Of a DNA stretch of 64,000 nucleotides, positions 1 through 8,521 are shown piece by piece. This stretch comes from Streptomyces graminilatus (GTDB lineage: Bacteria > Actinomycetota > Actinomycetes > Streptomycetales > Streptomycetaceae), in assembly GCF_001418565.1 (NCBI RefSeq), contig NZ_LIQQ01000038.1, positions 21,298-85,297 of the forward strand. Reading direction: 5' to 3'. Made by a program: the position numbers and the translations under genes. The notes below the pieces were generated by a model, which was not told the DNA's origin, searched no databases, and saw only the letters and a list, made by a program, of their open reading frames with translations. Positions within the stretch are counted from its first letter, which is position 1, and the number at the start of each line of letters is the position of its first letter.

Positions 1-1129
1 GTTCCTGAAGTCCCTGGTCAATGGATTCGGAGGGGTCAGCGAAGCCTCGTACATGAAGAAGGCCGGTGCCTCCTACGGCACGGCCAAGGGCGGACTCATG
101 TGCAGCGGGCCGTTCAAGCTCGAAAACTGGAAGTCGGGTGACTCCATCACCGCGGTCCGCAACGACCAGTACTGGGACGCCTCGCTCAGGCCGAAGGTCA
201 AAAAGCTGACGTTCAAGTTCGTCACCGACTCCAACACGCTGACCAGCGCCCTGCTGTCGGGCCAGATCGACGGCAGTTACGAGATCCCCTCCAGCGTCGC
301 CAGGGCCCTGCGCTCCTCCGGCGCCGGAAAGCTCTACTACGGTCCATCGGCGCAGACGAACTTCATCGCCCCCACCACTCCCTCCTCCCCGCTCGCCGAC
401 AGCCGCGTCGCCAAGGCACTCTCCCTGGTCCTGGACCAGGACGCGCTGATCAAGAACGTCTACGACGGCGCGGCCGGGAAACTGAAGACCGTGATCCCGC
501 CGCTGGTGTGGAAGAACGGCGAGGCCGCCGCCGTCTACGCCCAGGGTTACGGGCGGCTCCCCGCCACCCCTGGGACGGACGAGGCCAAGGCCAAGCAGCT
601 CATCGCGCAGGCCGCGCCGAAGAAGCGCTCCGTCATCGTGGCCATGCCGGCGGGTGACCAGCAGTCCCTGCAGATCCTGACCTTCCTCCAGGCCGCGGCC
701 AAGACCATCGGGCTGGACGTGGTCATCAAGCAGCTCCAGCCGACCCAGATGTCGGACGTGTTCTACGACGCCGGCCTCCGCAAGGGCCTGGACGGCGTCA
801 TAGGTCTCGGGTACGTCGAGGTACCGGACCCGCTGTCGTACGTCCCGCTGTTCACCGCGCCGGACGGGCTCTTCAACTGGACCGGCTACAAGAACGCCGA
901 GGTCACGTCCCTGCTGACCCGGGCACAGGCGGCGACGGACCCCGAAAAGTCGGCCGCCCTGTTCAATCAGGCTCAGGAGCTGTACACGAAGGACCTGGCC
1001 ATCGTGCCCATCGCGGCGCCCTACGAGCGCATGTTCATGAACAAGCGGCTCAGCGGCGCGCCCTCGTCCTTCGCCTACATCAACATGCCGTGGGCGGCCT
1101 ACCTCGGCGGCACCGGAGGAGCCTCGTGA
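1..1129 (+). CDS. Dipeptide/oligopeptide-type ABC transporter substrate-binding protein (SBP family 5), 5'-truncated by the window
   Basis: The reading frame is open from base 2 to a TGA at 1127-1129, so about 375 C-terminal residues are present and the start lies upstream of the window. The motif SGPFKLENWKSGDSI and the following NDQYWD block are typical of DppA/OppA-like extracellular solute receptors. It aligns along its whole length with the complete paralogue at 20773-22431, which has the same GGLMCSGPFKL segment, which supports both the family call and the truncation. The signal peptide and lipobox are not visible. It is the receptor of the importer encoded by the next four genes; its stop overlaps the permease start (GTGA). 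The ligand is unknown. Confidence 0.9.
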   Translation, partial: FLKSLVNGFGGVSEASYMKKAGASYGTAKGGLMCSGPFKLENWKSGDSITAVRNDQYWDASLRPKVKKLTFKFVTDSNTLTSALLSGQIDGSYEIPSSVARALRSSGAGKLYYGPSAQTNFIAPTTPSSPLADSRVAKALSLVLDQDALIKNVYDGAAGKLKTVIPPLVWKNGEAAAVYAQGYGRLPATPGTDEAKAKQLIAQAAPKKRSVIVAMPAGDQQSLQILTFLQAAAKTIGLDVVIKQLQPTQMSDVFYDAGLRKGLDGVIGLGYVEVPDPLSYVPLFTAPDGLFNWTGYKNAEVTSLLTRAQAATDPEKSAALFNQAQELYTKDLAIVPIAAPYERMFMNKRLSGAPSSFAYINMPWAAYLGGTGGAS

Positions 1130-2076
1130 TCTGGCGCTTCATCGCCCGCCGCACGGCGATGCTGGTGGTGACCGTACTGGTGGCCAGCATCGTCATCTAC
1201 GGTGCGCTGTTCATCGCGCCCGGCGATCCGGCCACCCTGCTGGTCGGGGGCGGCAAGCCGCCCAGCCCCCGGGTGATCGAGGAGATCCACCGTCAGTACC
1301 ACCTCGACGATCCGTTCGTGCAGAGCTACTGGCGCTGGCTGACCGGCATGCTGCACGGCGATGCCGGCCAGTCCCTGTCCTACCGGGACAGCGTCACCCA
1401 CCTGATCACCGACCGGATGGGCAACACCCTCTTCCTCGTCGCCTACGCCGCGCTGCTCATCATCCTGCCAGGTGTCGCCCTGGGCACCCTGGCCGCATTG
1501 CGCGGCGGCCTCGGCGAGAACCTCATCACCGTCGTGACTACCACGCTGATGGCAGTGCCCACGTTCGTGATCTCGGTGCTCCTCATCTGGTGGCTGTCCG
1601 TACGGTGGGGGTGGTTCCCGGCGTACGGCTCCGGCGTCGGGTTCGCCGGACGGATCGAGCATCTGACCCTCCCCGCCCTGGCCCTCGCCGCGTCCTGGCT
1701 CGCCTACGTGGCCCAGGTGACCCAGGCGGCGGTCCGTGCCGAACTGGCCTCGGAACACGTCGAGACGGCTCGCTCCCGGGGCATCCCGGAACGGTTCGTG
1801 CTTCGCAAGCACGTCCTGCGCAACGCCGCCGGCCCGATCTTCTCGGTGTCCGGTGTGGCCGTCGCGGGCCTGATCGCGGGGGCCTCGATCGTCGAGCAGG
1901 CCTTCGGCGTCAACGGCATCGGTGCCCTGCTGATCCAGAGCGCCGCCAAACAGGATCTCGCCGTGGTCCAGACCCTGGCTCTGATCACGGTCGTCGTCTT
2001 CGTCGCCGTCAACACCCTCGTGGACGTGGTCACCGCGGCCCTCGACCACCGGGTCTCGCTGGAGGCCGGCGCATGA
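1126..2076 (+). CDS. ABC transporter permease, DppB/OppB type
   Basis: This 316-residue integral membrane protein should form one half of the transport channel. The GTG start at 1126 overlaps the receptor stop and has GGAGGA at 1115-1120, five bases upstream. The N-terminus (IWRFIARRTAMLVVTVLVAS) is a first membrane span, followed by the family hallmark APGDPA. Several hydrophobic segments follow, and the cytoplasmic EAA loop (ETARSRGIPERFVLRKHVL) that contacts the ATPases is present. It is the second gene of a five-gene operon and its stop overlaps the next ATG. Substrate cannot be read from the permease. Paralogue at 22531-23535. Confidence 0.92.
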   Translation: MIWRFIARRTAMLVVTVLVASIVIYGALFIAPGDPATLLVGGGKPPSPRVIEEIHRQYHLDDPFVQSYWRWLTGMLHGDAGQSLSYRDSVTHLITDRMGNTLFLVAYAALLIILPGVALGTLAALRGGLGENLITVVTTTLMAVPTFVISVLLIWWLSVRWGWFPAYGSGVGFAGRIEHLTLPALALAASWLAYVAQVTQAAVRAELASEHVETARSRGIPERFVLRKHVLRNAAGPIFSVSGVAVAGLIAGASIVEQAFGVNGIGALLIQSAAKQDLAVVQTLALITVVVFVAVNTLVDVVTAALDHRVSLEAGA

Positions 2077-2948
2077 GCAGCTACCAGATCGCATCCCTGG
2101 GCCGTGGGCTGATACGTAGCAGCAGGCTCCGTTCCTTCGTACGAGGCCATGGCGTACTGGCCGCCGCCGGCGCGGTCGTCGCGGTCGTGGTCCTGGCCTC
2201 GGTGTGCGCCCCGCTGATCGCGCCCTACGACCCGAACGCCGTCGACGTGATGGCCGTCTCCCAGGGCAGGTCGGCCGCGCACTGGCTGGGTACCGACGAC
2301 ACAGGCCGGGACATACTCTCGCGGCTGCTGTACGGAGCGCGCCTCAGCCTGCTGGCCCCGGCCGCCGTCGTCCTGATCGCCGGAGTGCTCAGTTCGGCCC
2401 TCGCGGTGAGTGCCGCCTGGCTCGGCGGCTGGTGGGACCGGACGGTCTCCGCTCTGCTGGACGTCGTCTTCGGGTTCCCCGGACTGGTCCTCGCGGTGGT
2501 CGCCGCCGCCGTCTTCGGCGCGGGTCTCACGGTGGCCGTGGTCGCCCTGTCGGTCGCCTATCTCCCGTACATCGGCCGTGTCGTACGCAATGCCGCCCTG
2601 CGCGAGTGCCAGCTGCCGTACGTCTCGGCTCTGCGGATGCTCGGCATGTCCGGGTGGCGGATCTGTCTGCGCCACGTCGTCCCCAATCTGCTGCCGATCG
2701 CCCTCGTCCAGGTGACCATGTCCTTCGGCTACGCCCTGCTCGACGTCGCCGCGTTCTCCTTCATCGGTCTCGGCACCCAGCCCCCGACCGCCGAGTGGGG
2801 ACTGATGGTCGCCAACGGCACCTCCGGCATCCTGGCCGGCCGGCCCGAGCAGTCCCTCTACGCCGGCGTGGCGATCGTCGTCTTCGTCATCGCCTGCAAC
2901 CTCATCGGCAACGGCCTGTCCACGCGACTCCAGGGAGAGACCCGATGA
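2073..2948 (+). CDS. ABC transporter permease, DppC/OppC type
   Basis: This is a 291-residue partner permease. The ATG at 2073 overlaps the upstream stop. The family signatures are the N-terminal APLIAPYDPN segment, the highly conserved WLGTDDTGRDILSRLLYGAR block (positions about 72-91) and the C-terminal EAA-like loop LRMLGMSGWRICLRHVVPN. The motif FIGLGTQPPTAEWG near the C-terminus is also diagnostic of DppC proteins. It pairs with the DppB-like protein to form the heterodimeric pore. It is coupled to the downstream ATPase gene by a 4-base ATGA overlap, so the subunits are probably made in fixed ratio. Confidence 0.92.
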   Translation: MSSYQIASLGRGLIRSSRLRSFVRGHGVLAAAGAVVAVVVLASVCAPLIAPYDPNAVDVMAVSQGRSAAHWLGTDDTGRDILSRLLYGARLSLLAPAAVVLIAGVLSSALAVSAAWLGGWWDRTVSALLDVVFGFPGLVLAVVAAAVFGAGLTVAVVALSVAYLPYIGRVVRNAALRECQLPYVSALRMLGMSGWRICLRHVVPNLLPIALVQVTMSFGYALLDVAAFSFIGLGTQPPTAEWGLMVANGTSGILAGRPEQSLYAGVAIVVFVIACNLIGNGLSTRLQGETR

Positions 2949-3964
2949 ACCGGCCTCAGCCCCTCCTGGCCATCGACGAACTCCACGTCACCCTGCCCTT
3001 CAAGGGGCAACCCCGTACCGTCATCCAGCGCGTCGACCTCACTGTCCCCGCCGGCTCGGCCGTAGGGCTGGTCGGCGAGTCGGGGTCCGGCAAGTCGATG
3101 ACCGCCCGGGCGGTGCTGCGGCTCCTGCCGGGCGGCGCCCGCACGGGCGGGAAGATCCTCTTCGACGGGGCGGACGTCACCACGATGAGCCCGGCCGCCC
3201 TCCGCAAGCTGCGCATCCATGACGTGGCCATGATCTTCCAGGACCCGAGGGCGCACATCAACCCGGTGCGTACCATCGGCGACTTCCTGACCGAGGCACT
3301 GGTCACGACACGGGGCGTACGCCCCCGGGCCGCCGAGGCGACCGTGACCGCGCTGCTGCGTGAGGTCGGCATCGCCGACGCCGCCCGTCGACTGCGCCAG
3401 CGTCCCTCCGAACTCTCGGGCGGCCTTCTGCAACGCGTCATGATCGCCGCCGCTCTCGCCGCCGAACCGCGTCTGCTGCTCGCCGACGAACCCACCACCG
3501 CCCTGGACGTCACGACACAGGCCGAGGTGATGGCGATCATCGACGAGGCACGCGCCGAGCGGGGACTGGCCATGCTGTTCATCACCCACGATTTGGCCCT
3601 GGCCGCCGCCGTGTGCGACCGCATCGCCGTGATGTACGCCGGCAGTGTGGTGGAGGAACTGCCCGCCGACCGGCTGCACGACGGCGCCCGTCACCCCTAC
3701 ACGCGTGCCCTGCTCGCCTCCCGCCCAGCCCCGGGCTCCGGCGGGTCCCTGCGGGCCATCCCGGGGCGCCCGCTGCCGGCGTACGAAACCGGCCCCGGAT
3801 GTGCCTTCGGGACCCGCTGCTCACAGGCGCAGGAGGTCTGCGGCGCCGAACGGCCCCTGCCGCGCTCGGGCGGCGGAGGCACGACAGCCTGCCACTTCCC
3901 CGTCGACCCCCTCGTTCCGCAGGCCACGACCGGCGCGGGAGACAGGAGCACCACCCATGGCTGA
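2945..3964 (+). CDS. ABC transporter ATPase, DppD/OppD type
   Basis: This 339-residue ATPase has Walker A GESGSGKS (about 44-51), signature LSGGLLQRV, Walker B LLLADEPTTALD and switch FITHDL. The C-terminus carries the oligopeptide-transporter extension after the ABC fold (AIPGRPLPAY then GCAFGTRC...C...ACHF), whose four cysteines match those of DppD/OppD proteins. It energises the importer together with the next gene. ATG at 2945 overlaps the permease stop; the downstream gene starts inside its last codons. The signature LSGGLLQR rather than LSGGQ is shared with the paralogue at 24389-25432. Confidence 0.93.
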   Translation: MNRPQPLLAIDELHVTLPFKGQPRTVIQRVDLTVPAGSAVGLVGESGSGKSMTARAVLRLLPGGARTGGKILFDGADVTTMSPAALRKLRIHDVAMIFQDPRAHINPVRTIGDFLTEALVTTRGVRPRAAEATVTALLREVGIADAARRLRQRPSELSGGLLQRVMIAAALAAEPRLLLADEPTTALDVTTQAEVMAIIDEARAERGLAMLFITHDLALAAAVCDRIAVMYAGSVVEELPADRLHDGARHPYTRALLASRPAPGSGGSLRAIPGRPLPAYETGPGCAFGTRCSQAQEVCGAERPLPRSGGGGTTACHFPVDPLVPQATTGAGDRSTTHG

Positions 3965-4823
3965 CTCGCTGCCGCCGCCGGCTCTCGAAGTCACCGGCCT
4001 GCGCAAGACGTTCGGCGACTTCACCGCCGTGGACGATGTCGCGCTGACGATCGCCCCCGGAGGGTCGCTCGCCGTGGTCGGGGAGTCGGGTTCCGGCAAG
4101 ACGACGACCGCGCGCATGATCGCCGGCCTGGAGAAACCCACCGCCGGAACGATCAGACTGAACGGCCGCGGTCGCCCCGGCGTGAACGCCCGCACCTCCG
4201 AGCGCAGGGAATTCGCCCGCGAGGTGCAGATGGTCTTCCAGGACCCCTACGCCTCCCTCGACCGGCACCAGAAGATCGGCGACTGCATCGCCGAGGTCCT
4301 CACCCTCCACACCGACCTGCGCGGCCCCGCTCGCGCCGCGCGGACGGCCGAACTCCTCGAACAGGTCGGCCTGGACGAACGCCACGCCGCGTCACTCCCC
4401 CGCGCGCTCTCCGGCGGACAACGCCAGCGCGTCGCCATCGCCCGCGCACTGGCCGTCCAGCCCCGGCTCCTCGTCCTCGACGAGGCCGTCGCCGCCCTGG
4501 ACGTCTCCGTCCAGGCCCAGATCCTCACCCTCCTCCAGCACATCCGCGAACAGACCAGCGTGGCCTACCTGTTCATCACCCACGACCTGGGCATCGTGCG
4601 GCACATCTGCGACGAGATCGCCGTCATGCGCCACGGACGCGTCGTCGAGAGCGGCGCCGCCGACACCGTACTCACCGACCCGCAGCACCCCTACACCCGC
4701 AAACTGCTCGACTCCGTACCCGTCCCGGGCTGGAAACCGAGCCGCGTCCTCGCCACCGCCGACACGGTCCCGTCCGTTCCGGGAACGGAAGCCTCGAAGG
4801 GGGATGCGGGCAACCGGCCGTGA
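3957..4823 (+). CDS. ABC transporter ATPase, DppF/OppF type
   Basis: A 288-residue second ATPase of the importer. Walker A GESGSGKT lies at about 42-49, the signature is LSGGQRQRV, Walker B is LLVLDEAVAALD and the H-loop is FITHDLG. The ATG at 3957 lies inside the 3' end of the preceding ATPase gene and is preceded by GACAGGAGCACC. The residue after the catalytic glutamate is alanine (DEA) instead of the usual proline, as also in the paralogue at 25429-26340; this is not expected to abolish activity. The C-terminal region is shorter than in DppD and lacks the four-cysteine cluster. Last gene of this operon. Confidence 0.92.
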   Translation: MADSLPPPALEVTGLRKTFGDFTAVDDVALTIAPGGSLAVVGESGSGKTTTARMIAGLEKPTAGTIRLNGRGRPGVNARTSERREFAREVQMVFQDPYASLDRHQKIGDCIAEVLTLHTDLRGPARAARTAELLEQVGLDERHAASLPRALSGGQRQRVAIARALAVQPRLLVLDEAVAALDVSVQAQILTLLQHIREQTSVAYLFITHDLGIVRHICDEIAVMRHGRVVESGAADTVLTDPQHPYTRKLLDSVPVPGWKPSRVLATADTVPSVPGTEASKGDAGNRP

Positions 4824-4898
4824 AGCAGGAGTGAGGTGACCGGTCCCGGCAGGCGTCGATTGCCTGTCGGCCGCGTTCGCGCGCCCGTGGCCTGCGCC

Positions 4899-4911
4899 TA
4901 CAGTGGGTGCG
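4899..4911 (+). promoter_or_regulatory. Possible leaderless promoter of the XRE-cupin gene
   Basis: TACAGT at 4899-4904 fits an actinomycete -10 box (TAnnnT), and the GTG start at 4911 sits six bases after it, the spacing expected for a leaderless transcript. No Shine-Dalgarno sequence precedes the GTG and no good -35 box is seen, so this is suggestive only. Confidence 0.35.
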
Positions 4912-5522
4912 TGTCCTCAGGAAACGCCGTCGTGTCGCGCAATGTGCGCCTACTCAGAGAGCAGCGGGGTCTGTCCCTGGCCGAACTGGCCCGGCAGGCG
5001 GGGCTGGCCAAGCAGACGCTGTCCAATCTGGAGCAGGGGACGGGTAATCCCACGGTCGACACCTTGTTCTCCATCGCCGCCGCGCTCGGTGTGCCGGTCA
5101 CCAGGCTGGTGGCGGAGCGGGAACAGATGATGACCGTGCAGCGGGGCGACGAGGGCGTCTGGCAGGAGCACGGGGGCTACAAGTCCCGTTCCCTGGACCA
5201 CATCTACGGTTCCGGTGTCATCGAGAACTACCTGCTCCGGGTCGTCCGTGGGCCGGAGGGCACGACAACACCGTCCGAACCGCATCCGGTGGGCACGCTG
5301 GAACACCTGTACGTGATCAACGGCCGGGTGCGGGTGGGCCCGGTGGAGTCCCCGGTGGAGCTGGCGGCCGGGGATTTCGTGCGCTACCCGGGCGACCGTC
5401 CCCATCTCTACGAGTCGCTGGTGGACGAGAGCCTGCTGCACGTGGTGGTGAGCGTGCCGCGGGTCCAGCCGGGTACGGGTGGCTCGAACCCCACCCGCAC
5501 GCAGGGCAACGGCCGCCGCTGA
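4911..5522 (+). CDS. XRE-family transcriptional regulator with C-terminal cupin domain
   Basis: A 203-residue two-domain regulator. The N-terminus contains a Cro/CI helix-turn-helix (LLREQRGLSLAELARQAG then KQTLSNLEQGTGNPTVDTL, residues about 13-52). The C-terminus is a small beta-barrel cupin sensor (HPVGTLEHLYVINGRVRVG and AAGDFVRYPGDRPHLYE, about 120-185). I chose the GTG at 4911 because the HTH follows immediately and the upstream in-frame sequence to 4836 is not protein-like. It lies 87 bases after the ABC importer operon and may control it; the ligand is unknown. It converges with the IclR gene, the two stops lying 14 bases apart. Confidence 0.88.
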   Translation: MSSGNAVVSRNVRLLREQRGLSLAELARQAGLAKQTLSNLEQGTGNPTVDTLFSIAAALGVPVTRLVAEREQMMTVQRGDEGVWQEHGGYKSRSLDHIYGSGVIENYLLRVVRGPEGTTTPSEPHPVGTLEHLYVINGRVRVGPVESPVELAAGDFVRYPGDRPHLYESLVDESLLHVVVSVPRVQPGTGGSNPTRTQGNGRR

Positions 5523-5536
5523 GCGGTGTTTCGGGC

Positions 5537-6340
5537 TCAGGAGCGGGTCGCGGCGACCGCGGCTCGACGGGCCCGGGCCGCGGCGACCGTACGGGAGGCC
5601 TCGTGGGCCACTCGGCGCAGGGCCGGGGCGAAGCGGGCGGGGTCGAAACGGGGCTCCGCGCCCGCGACGGAGAGTGCGGCCACGGGGCGGCCGGCGGGCC
5701 CCATGATCGGCACGGCCACACAGGTGAGGCCGAGAGTCGCCTCCTGGCGGTCGTAGGCGATGCCGTCCTGGCGGATGTCCCGCAGGGCCGCCCGGAAGCG
5801 GTCGGGTCCGGAAAGCGTGTACTCGGTGCGTGGTGTCAGCCCTTCCGCCACGGCCGCCTCCGCCGCGTCGTGGTCGAAGGCCAGCAGTACCTTGCCCACC
5901 CCGGTGCAGTACGCGGGCAGCCGGGCGCCGATCTGGGACGGGGAGCGTGCCGCGCGATGGCCGTGGAGCTTGTTGACGTACACGATGTCGGTGCCGTGCA
6001 GCACCGCGAGGTGCACGGTCTCGTGCGTCAGCTCGTACAGGTCCACGAGGTGCGGCATGAGTGAGTCCCGCAGCAGCACGGGGGCCGAGCCGTACGCGCG
6101 CGTGCCGATGTCCAGCATCTGGGTGCCCAGTCGGTAGTCGCTGCCGACGCGTTCGACCAGGTCATTGCGCTGGAGGATGCCGAGCAGGCGGAAGGCGGTC
6201 GACTTGGTCAGCCGGGTTCGACGCGCCAACTCGCTGACGCCGGCCTCGCCGTCGAGTTCCGCGAGCGACTTCAGCAGGACCAGGGCCTTGTCGACCGCGG
6301 TCTGCTGTTCGAGAGATGTAGACACTGTGGGCACTGCCAT
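5537..6340 (-). CDS. IclR-family transcriptional regulator (candidate regulator of the adjacent aromatic pathway)
   Basis: A 267-residue IclR protein: N-terminal winged HTH (VSELARRTRLTKSTAFRLLG) and a C-terminal effector-binding domain with GARLPAYCTGVGKVLLAF and DRQEATLGLTCVAVPI. The start at 6340 is chosen over an upstream in-frame ATG at 6391 because the latter falls inside the -10 box, and CGGAG precedes 6340. MhpR of E. coli, which controls the mhp genes, is also IclR-family, so control of the neighbouring mhp/hca-like operons is a reasonable inference. The gene lies downstream of the mhp-like operon but is separated from it by a terminator and has its own promoter with a palindrome, suggesting autoregulation. 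Confidence 0.92.
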   Translation of the reverse strand: MAVPTVSTSLEQQTAVDKALVLLKSLAELDGEAGVSELARRTRLTKSTAFRLLGILQRNDLVERVGSDYRLGTQMLDIGTRAYGSAPVLLRDSLMPHLVDLYELTHETVHLAVLHGTDIVYVNKLHGHRAARSPSQIGARLPAYCTGVGKVLLAFDHDAAEAAVAEGLTPRTEYTLSGPDRFRAALRDIRQDGIAYDRQEATLGLTCVAVPIMGPAGRPVAALSVAGAEPRFDPARFAPALRRVAHEASRTVAAARARRAAVAATRS

Positions 6341-6376
6341 GACGGGCTCCGGTGGTGGCTCGGGCGGCCATTTTGA

Positions 6377-6390
6377 TGGACGCCTGTCCA
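6377..6390. promoter_or_regulatory. Perfect palindrome TGGAC-GCCT-GTCCA, probable IclR operator
   Basis: Arms at 6377-6381 and 6386-6390 are exact inverted repeats around a 4-base spacer. The palindrome touches the -10 box of the iclR promoter and covers its likely transcription start, the position expected for an autorepressor site. A related GGAC-GAA-GTCC sits at 11341-11351 in the divergent promoter region. Confidence 0.6.
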
Positions 6391-6418
6391 ATGTAAATGA
6401 CTGTCGCGAGCGTGTAAA
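6390..6418 (-). promoter_or_regulatory. Sigma70-like promoter of the iclR gene
   Basis: On the minus strand, TTTACA (6418-6413) is followed by exactly 17 bases and then TACATT (6395-6390), a good -35/-10 pair. The predicted start is near 6383, giving a leader of about 43 bases to the ATG at 6340. Confidence 0.65.
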
Positions 6419-6473
6419 CGCATCGGGACCACACCAGGGCCTGCGACGCCGCTCACACCGCCGACACGAAAAA

Positions 6474-6506
6474 GGGCGGGGAGACGACCGGCTCGTCTCC
6501 CCGCCC
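6474..6506 (-). terminator. Rho-independent terminator of the mhp-like operon
   Basis: A perfect 14-bp stem (GGGCGGGGAGACGA with TCGTCTCCCCGCCC) closes a 5-base loop. On the minus strand it is followed directly by TTTTT. It lies 30 bases after the mhpE stop and separates the catabolic operon from iclR. Confidence 0.9.
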
Positions 6507-6536
6507 CGCTGTCAGGAACTGACCCCGCGACTGCTC

Positions 6537-7571
6537 CTACCCGTTCACCAGGTCCAGCGCAATGTCCACGATCATGTCCTCCTGGCCGCCGACCAGCCCT
6601 CGCTTGCCGACCTCCAGCAGGATGCCCCGCACATCGACGCCGTACTGCCGGGACGCCGCCTCGGCGTGCCGCAGGAAGCTGGAGTAGACGCCTGCGTAGC
6701 CGAGCGTGAGGGTCTCGCGGTCGACCTGGACCGGGCGGTCCTGAAGGGGCCGTACGAGATCGTCCGCCGCGTCCTGGAGGGCGAACAGGTCGCAGCCGTG
6801 CTTCCAGCCCTGGAGGTCGGCCACCGCGACGAACGGTTCGATCGGGCAGTTGCCCGCGCCTGCCCCGTGCCCCGCCAGTGAAGCGTCGACCCTGGTCACA
6901 CCCTCCTCCACGGCGACGACGGAGTTCGCCACGGCGAGGGAGAGGTTCTGGTGGGCGTGGATGCCGATCTGGGTCTCGGGATCGAGTACGTCCCGGTAGG
7001 CGCGGACGCGTTCACGGACGCCGTCCATGGTGAGCCGGCCGCCGGAGTCGGTGACGTACACGCAGTGGGCGCCGTACGACTCCATCAACTTGGCCTGTTC
7101 GGCGAGTTTTTCGGCCGGGGCCATGTGGCTGAGCATCAGGAAGCCCGAGACGTCCATGCCCAGTTCGCGCGCGGTGCCGATGTGCTGTGCGGCGACATCG
7201 GCCTCGGTGCAGTGCGTGGCGATGCGGATGGACCGGACGCCGAGGGAGTAGGCGTGCTTCAGTTCGGCGATGGTGCCGATGCCGGGCAGCAACAGTGTGG
7301 TGAGTGTGGCTCGTTGGAGGACCGAGGCCGCCGCTTCGATCCATTCCCAGTCGGTGTGGCTGCCGGGGCCGTAGTTCAGCGAGCCGCCCGCCAGGCCGTC
7401 GCCGTGTGCCACCTCGATGGCGTCCACGCCGGCCGCGTCCAGTGCAGCGACGATCCGGGTCACGTCGGCGGGCTCGATACGGTGCCGGACGGCGTGCATA
7501 CCGTCCCGCAGGGTGACGTCCTGGATGTACAGGTTCTTCGGGCCATTCACGTTCTTCAGGTCCTTGGTCAT
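6537..7571 (-). CDS. mhpE: 4-hydroxy-2-oxovalerate aldolase
   Basis: This 344-residue class II, divalent-metal-dependent aldolase splits 4-hydroxy-2-oxovalerate into pyruvate and acetaldehyde, the last step of meta-cleavage. The HMG-CoA lyase-like barrel shows the catalytic [10 protein letters not shown] block (residues about 17-26) and the metal-binding IGIHAHQN motif, and a C-terminal dimerisation/channel region ([12 protein letters not shown]). Length equals that of the DmpG/MhpE/BphI family. Its ATG overlaps the stop of the acetaldehyde dehydrogenase gene. These two enzymes form a substrate-channelling complex in the families known, which explains the coupling. Last gene of the minus-strand operon. 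Confidence 0.96.
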   Translation of the reverse strand: MTKDLKNVNGPKNLYIQDVTLRDGMHAVRHRIEPADVTRIVAALDAAGVDAIEVAHGDGLAGGSLNYGPGSHTDWEWIEAAASVLQRATLTTLLLPGIGTIAELKHAYSLGVRSIRIATHCTEADVAAQHIGTARELGMDVSGFLMLSHMAPAEKLAEQAKLMESYGAHCVYVTDSGGRLTMDGVRERVRAYRDVLDPETQIGIHAHQNLSLAVANSVVAVEEGVTRVDASLAGHGAGAGNCPIEPFVAVADLQGWKHGCDLFALQDAADDLVRPLQDRPVQVDRETLTLGYAGVYSSFLRHAEAASRQYGVDVRGILLEVGKRGLVGGQEDMIVDIALDLVNG

Positions 7572-8521
7572 GCCCGTGCCCCCTCGCGTGCGTGCTGGGC
7601 GATGCGTTCGGCGGTGCGCAGGGCGGCCGAGGTCATGATGTCGAGGTTTCCGGCGTAGGCCGGGAGGTAGTGGGCGGCGCCCTCGACCTCCAGGAACACC
7701 GAGACCTTGGTGGTGACTCGCGGCGCGTCGACGGGCAGCAGGGTGTGCACCGGCTCGTCCGGTGATACGGCGGTGAACTGGACGTCCTGCTTGAGCCGGT
7801 AGCCGGGGACGTACTTGGCGACCTCCGCCACCATGTCCGTGACCGACGCGCGGATCGCGTCCTGGTCGGCGTCGCCGGTCAGGCAGAACACCGTGTCCCG
7901 CATGATGAGCGGGGGTTCGGCCGGGTTGAGCACGATGATCGCCTTGCCGCGCGCGGCGCCGCCCACCTGCTCGATGGCCGACGAGGTGGTCTCCGTGAAC
8001 TCGTCGATGTTCGCCCGGGTGCCGGGGCCCGCCGACCTGGAGGCGATCGAGGCCACGATCTCCGCGTACGGAACGGGAGTCACGCGCCCCACGGCGTGCA
8101 CGATCGGGATCGTCGCCTGGCCGCCGCAGGTCACCATGTTGACGTTGTCCGCGTCCAGGTGGGCGTCCAGGTTCACCGACGGTACGACGAACGGGCCGAT
8201 AGCCGCCGGGGTCAGGTCGATGAGGATCTTGCCGTAGGGCTTCAGCCGCTCGGCGTTGGCGGCGTGCGCCTTGGCCGAGGTGGCGTCGAAGACGATGTCG
8301 ATGTCCTGGAAGCCGTCCAGGGCGATCAGGCCCTCCACTCCCTCGTGCGTCACCGGGACACCGAGGCGGCGGGCGCGGGCCAGGCCGTCGGAGTCCGGGT
8401 CGATGCCGACCATCGCGGCCATCTCCAGTGTCTCCGAGAGCCGGATGACCTTGATCATCAGATCGGAGCCGATGTTGCCGGAGCCGATCACGGCCACCTT
8501 GGTCTTCTTGGCGTCGGTCAT
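7568..8521 (-). CDS. mhpF: Acetaldehyde dehydrogenase (acylating)
   Basis: A 317-residue enzyme oxidising acetaldehyde to acetyl-CoA with NAD+ and CoA. It has an N-terminal Rossmann motif [11 protein letters not shown] (about 9-19) and the catalytic cysteine in [11 protein letters not shown], followed by the dimerisation domain. Length and motifs match MhpF/DmpF/BphJ. ATG at 8521 overlaps the stop of the hydratase gene, and its own stop overlaps the aldolase start. The order hydratase-dehydrogenase-aldolase equals the conserved mhpD-mhpF-mhpE block. Confidence 0.96.
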   Translation of the reverse strand: MTDAKKTKVAVIGSGNIGSDLMIKVIRLSETLEMAAMVGIDPDSDGLARARRLGVPVTHEGVEGLIALDGFQDIDIVFDATSAKAHAANAERLKPYGKILIDLTPAAIGPFVVPSVNLDAHLDADNVNMVTCGGQATIPIVHAVGRVTPVPYAEIVASIASRSAGPGTRANIDEFTETTSSAIEQVGGAARGKAIIVLNPAEPPLIMRDTVFCLTGDADQDAIRASVTDMVAEVAKYVPGYRLKQDVQFTAVSPDEPVHTLLPVDAPRVTTKVSVFLEVEGAAHYLPAYAGNLDIMTSAALRTAERIAQHAREGARA

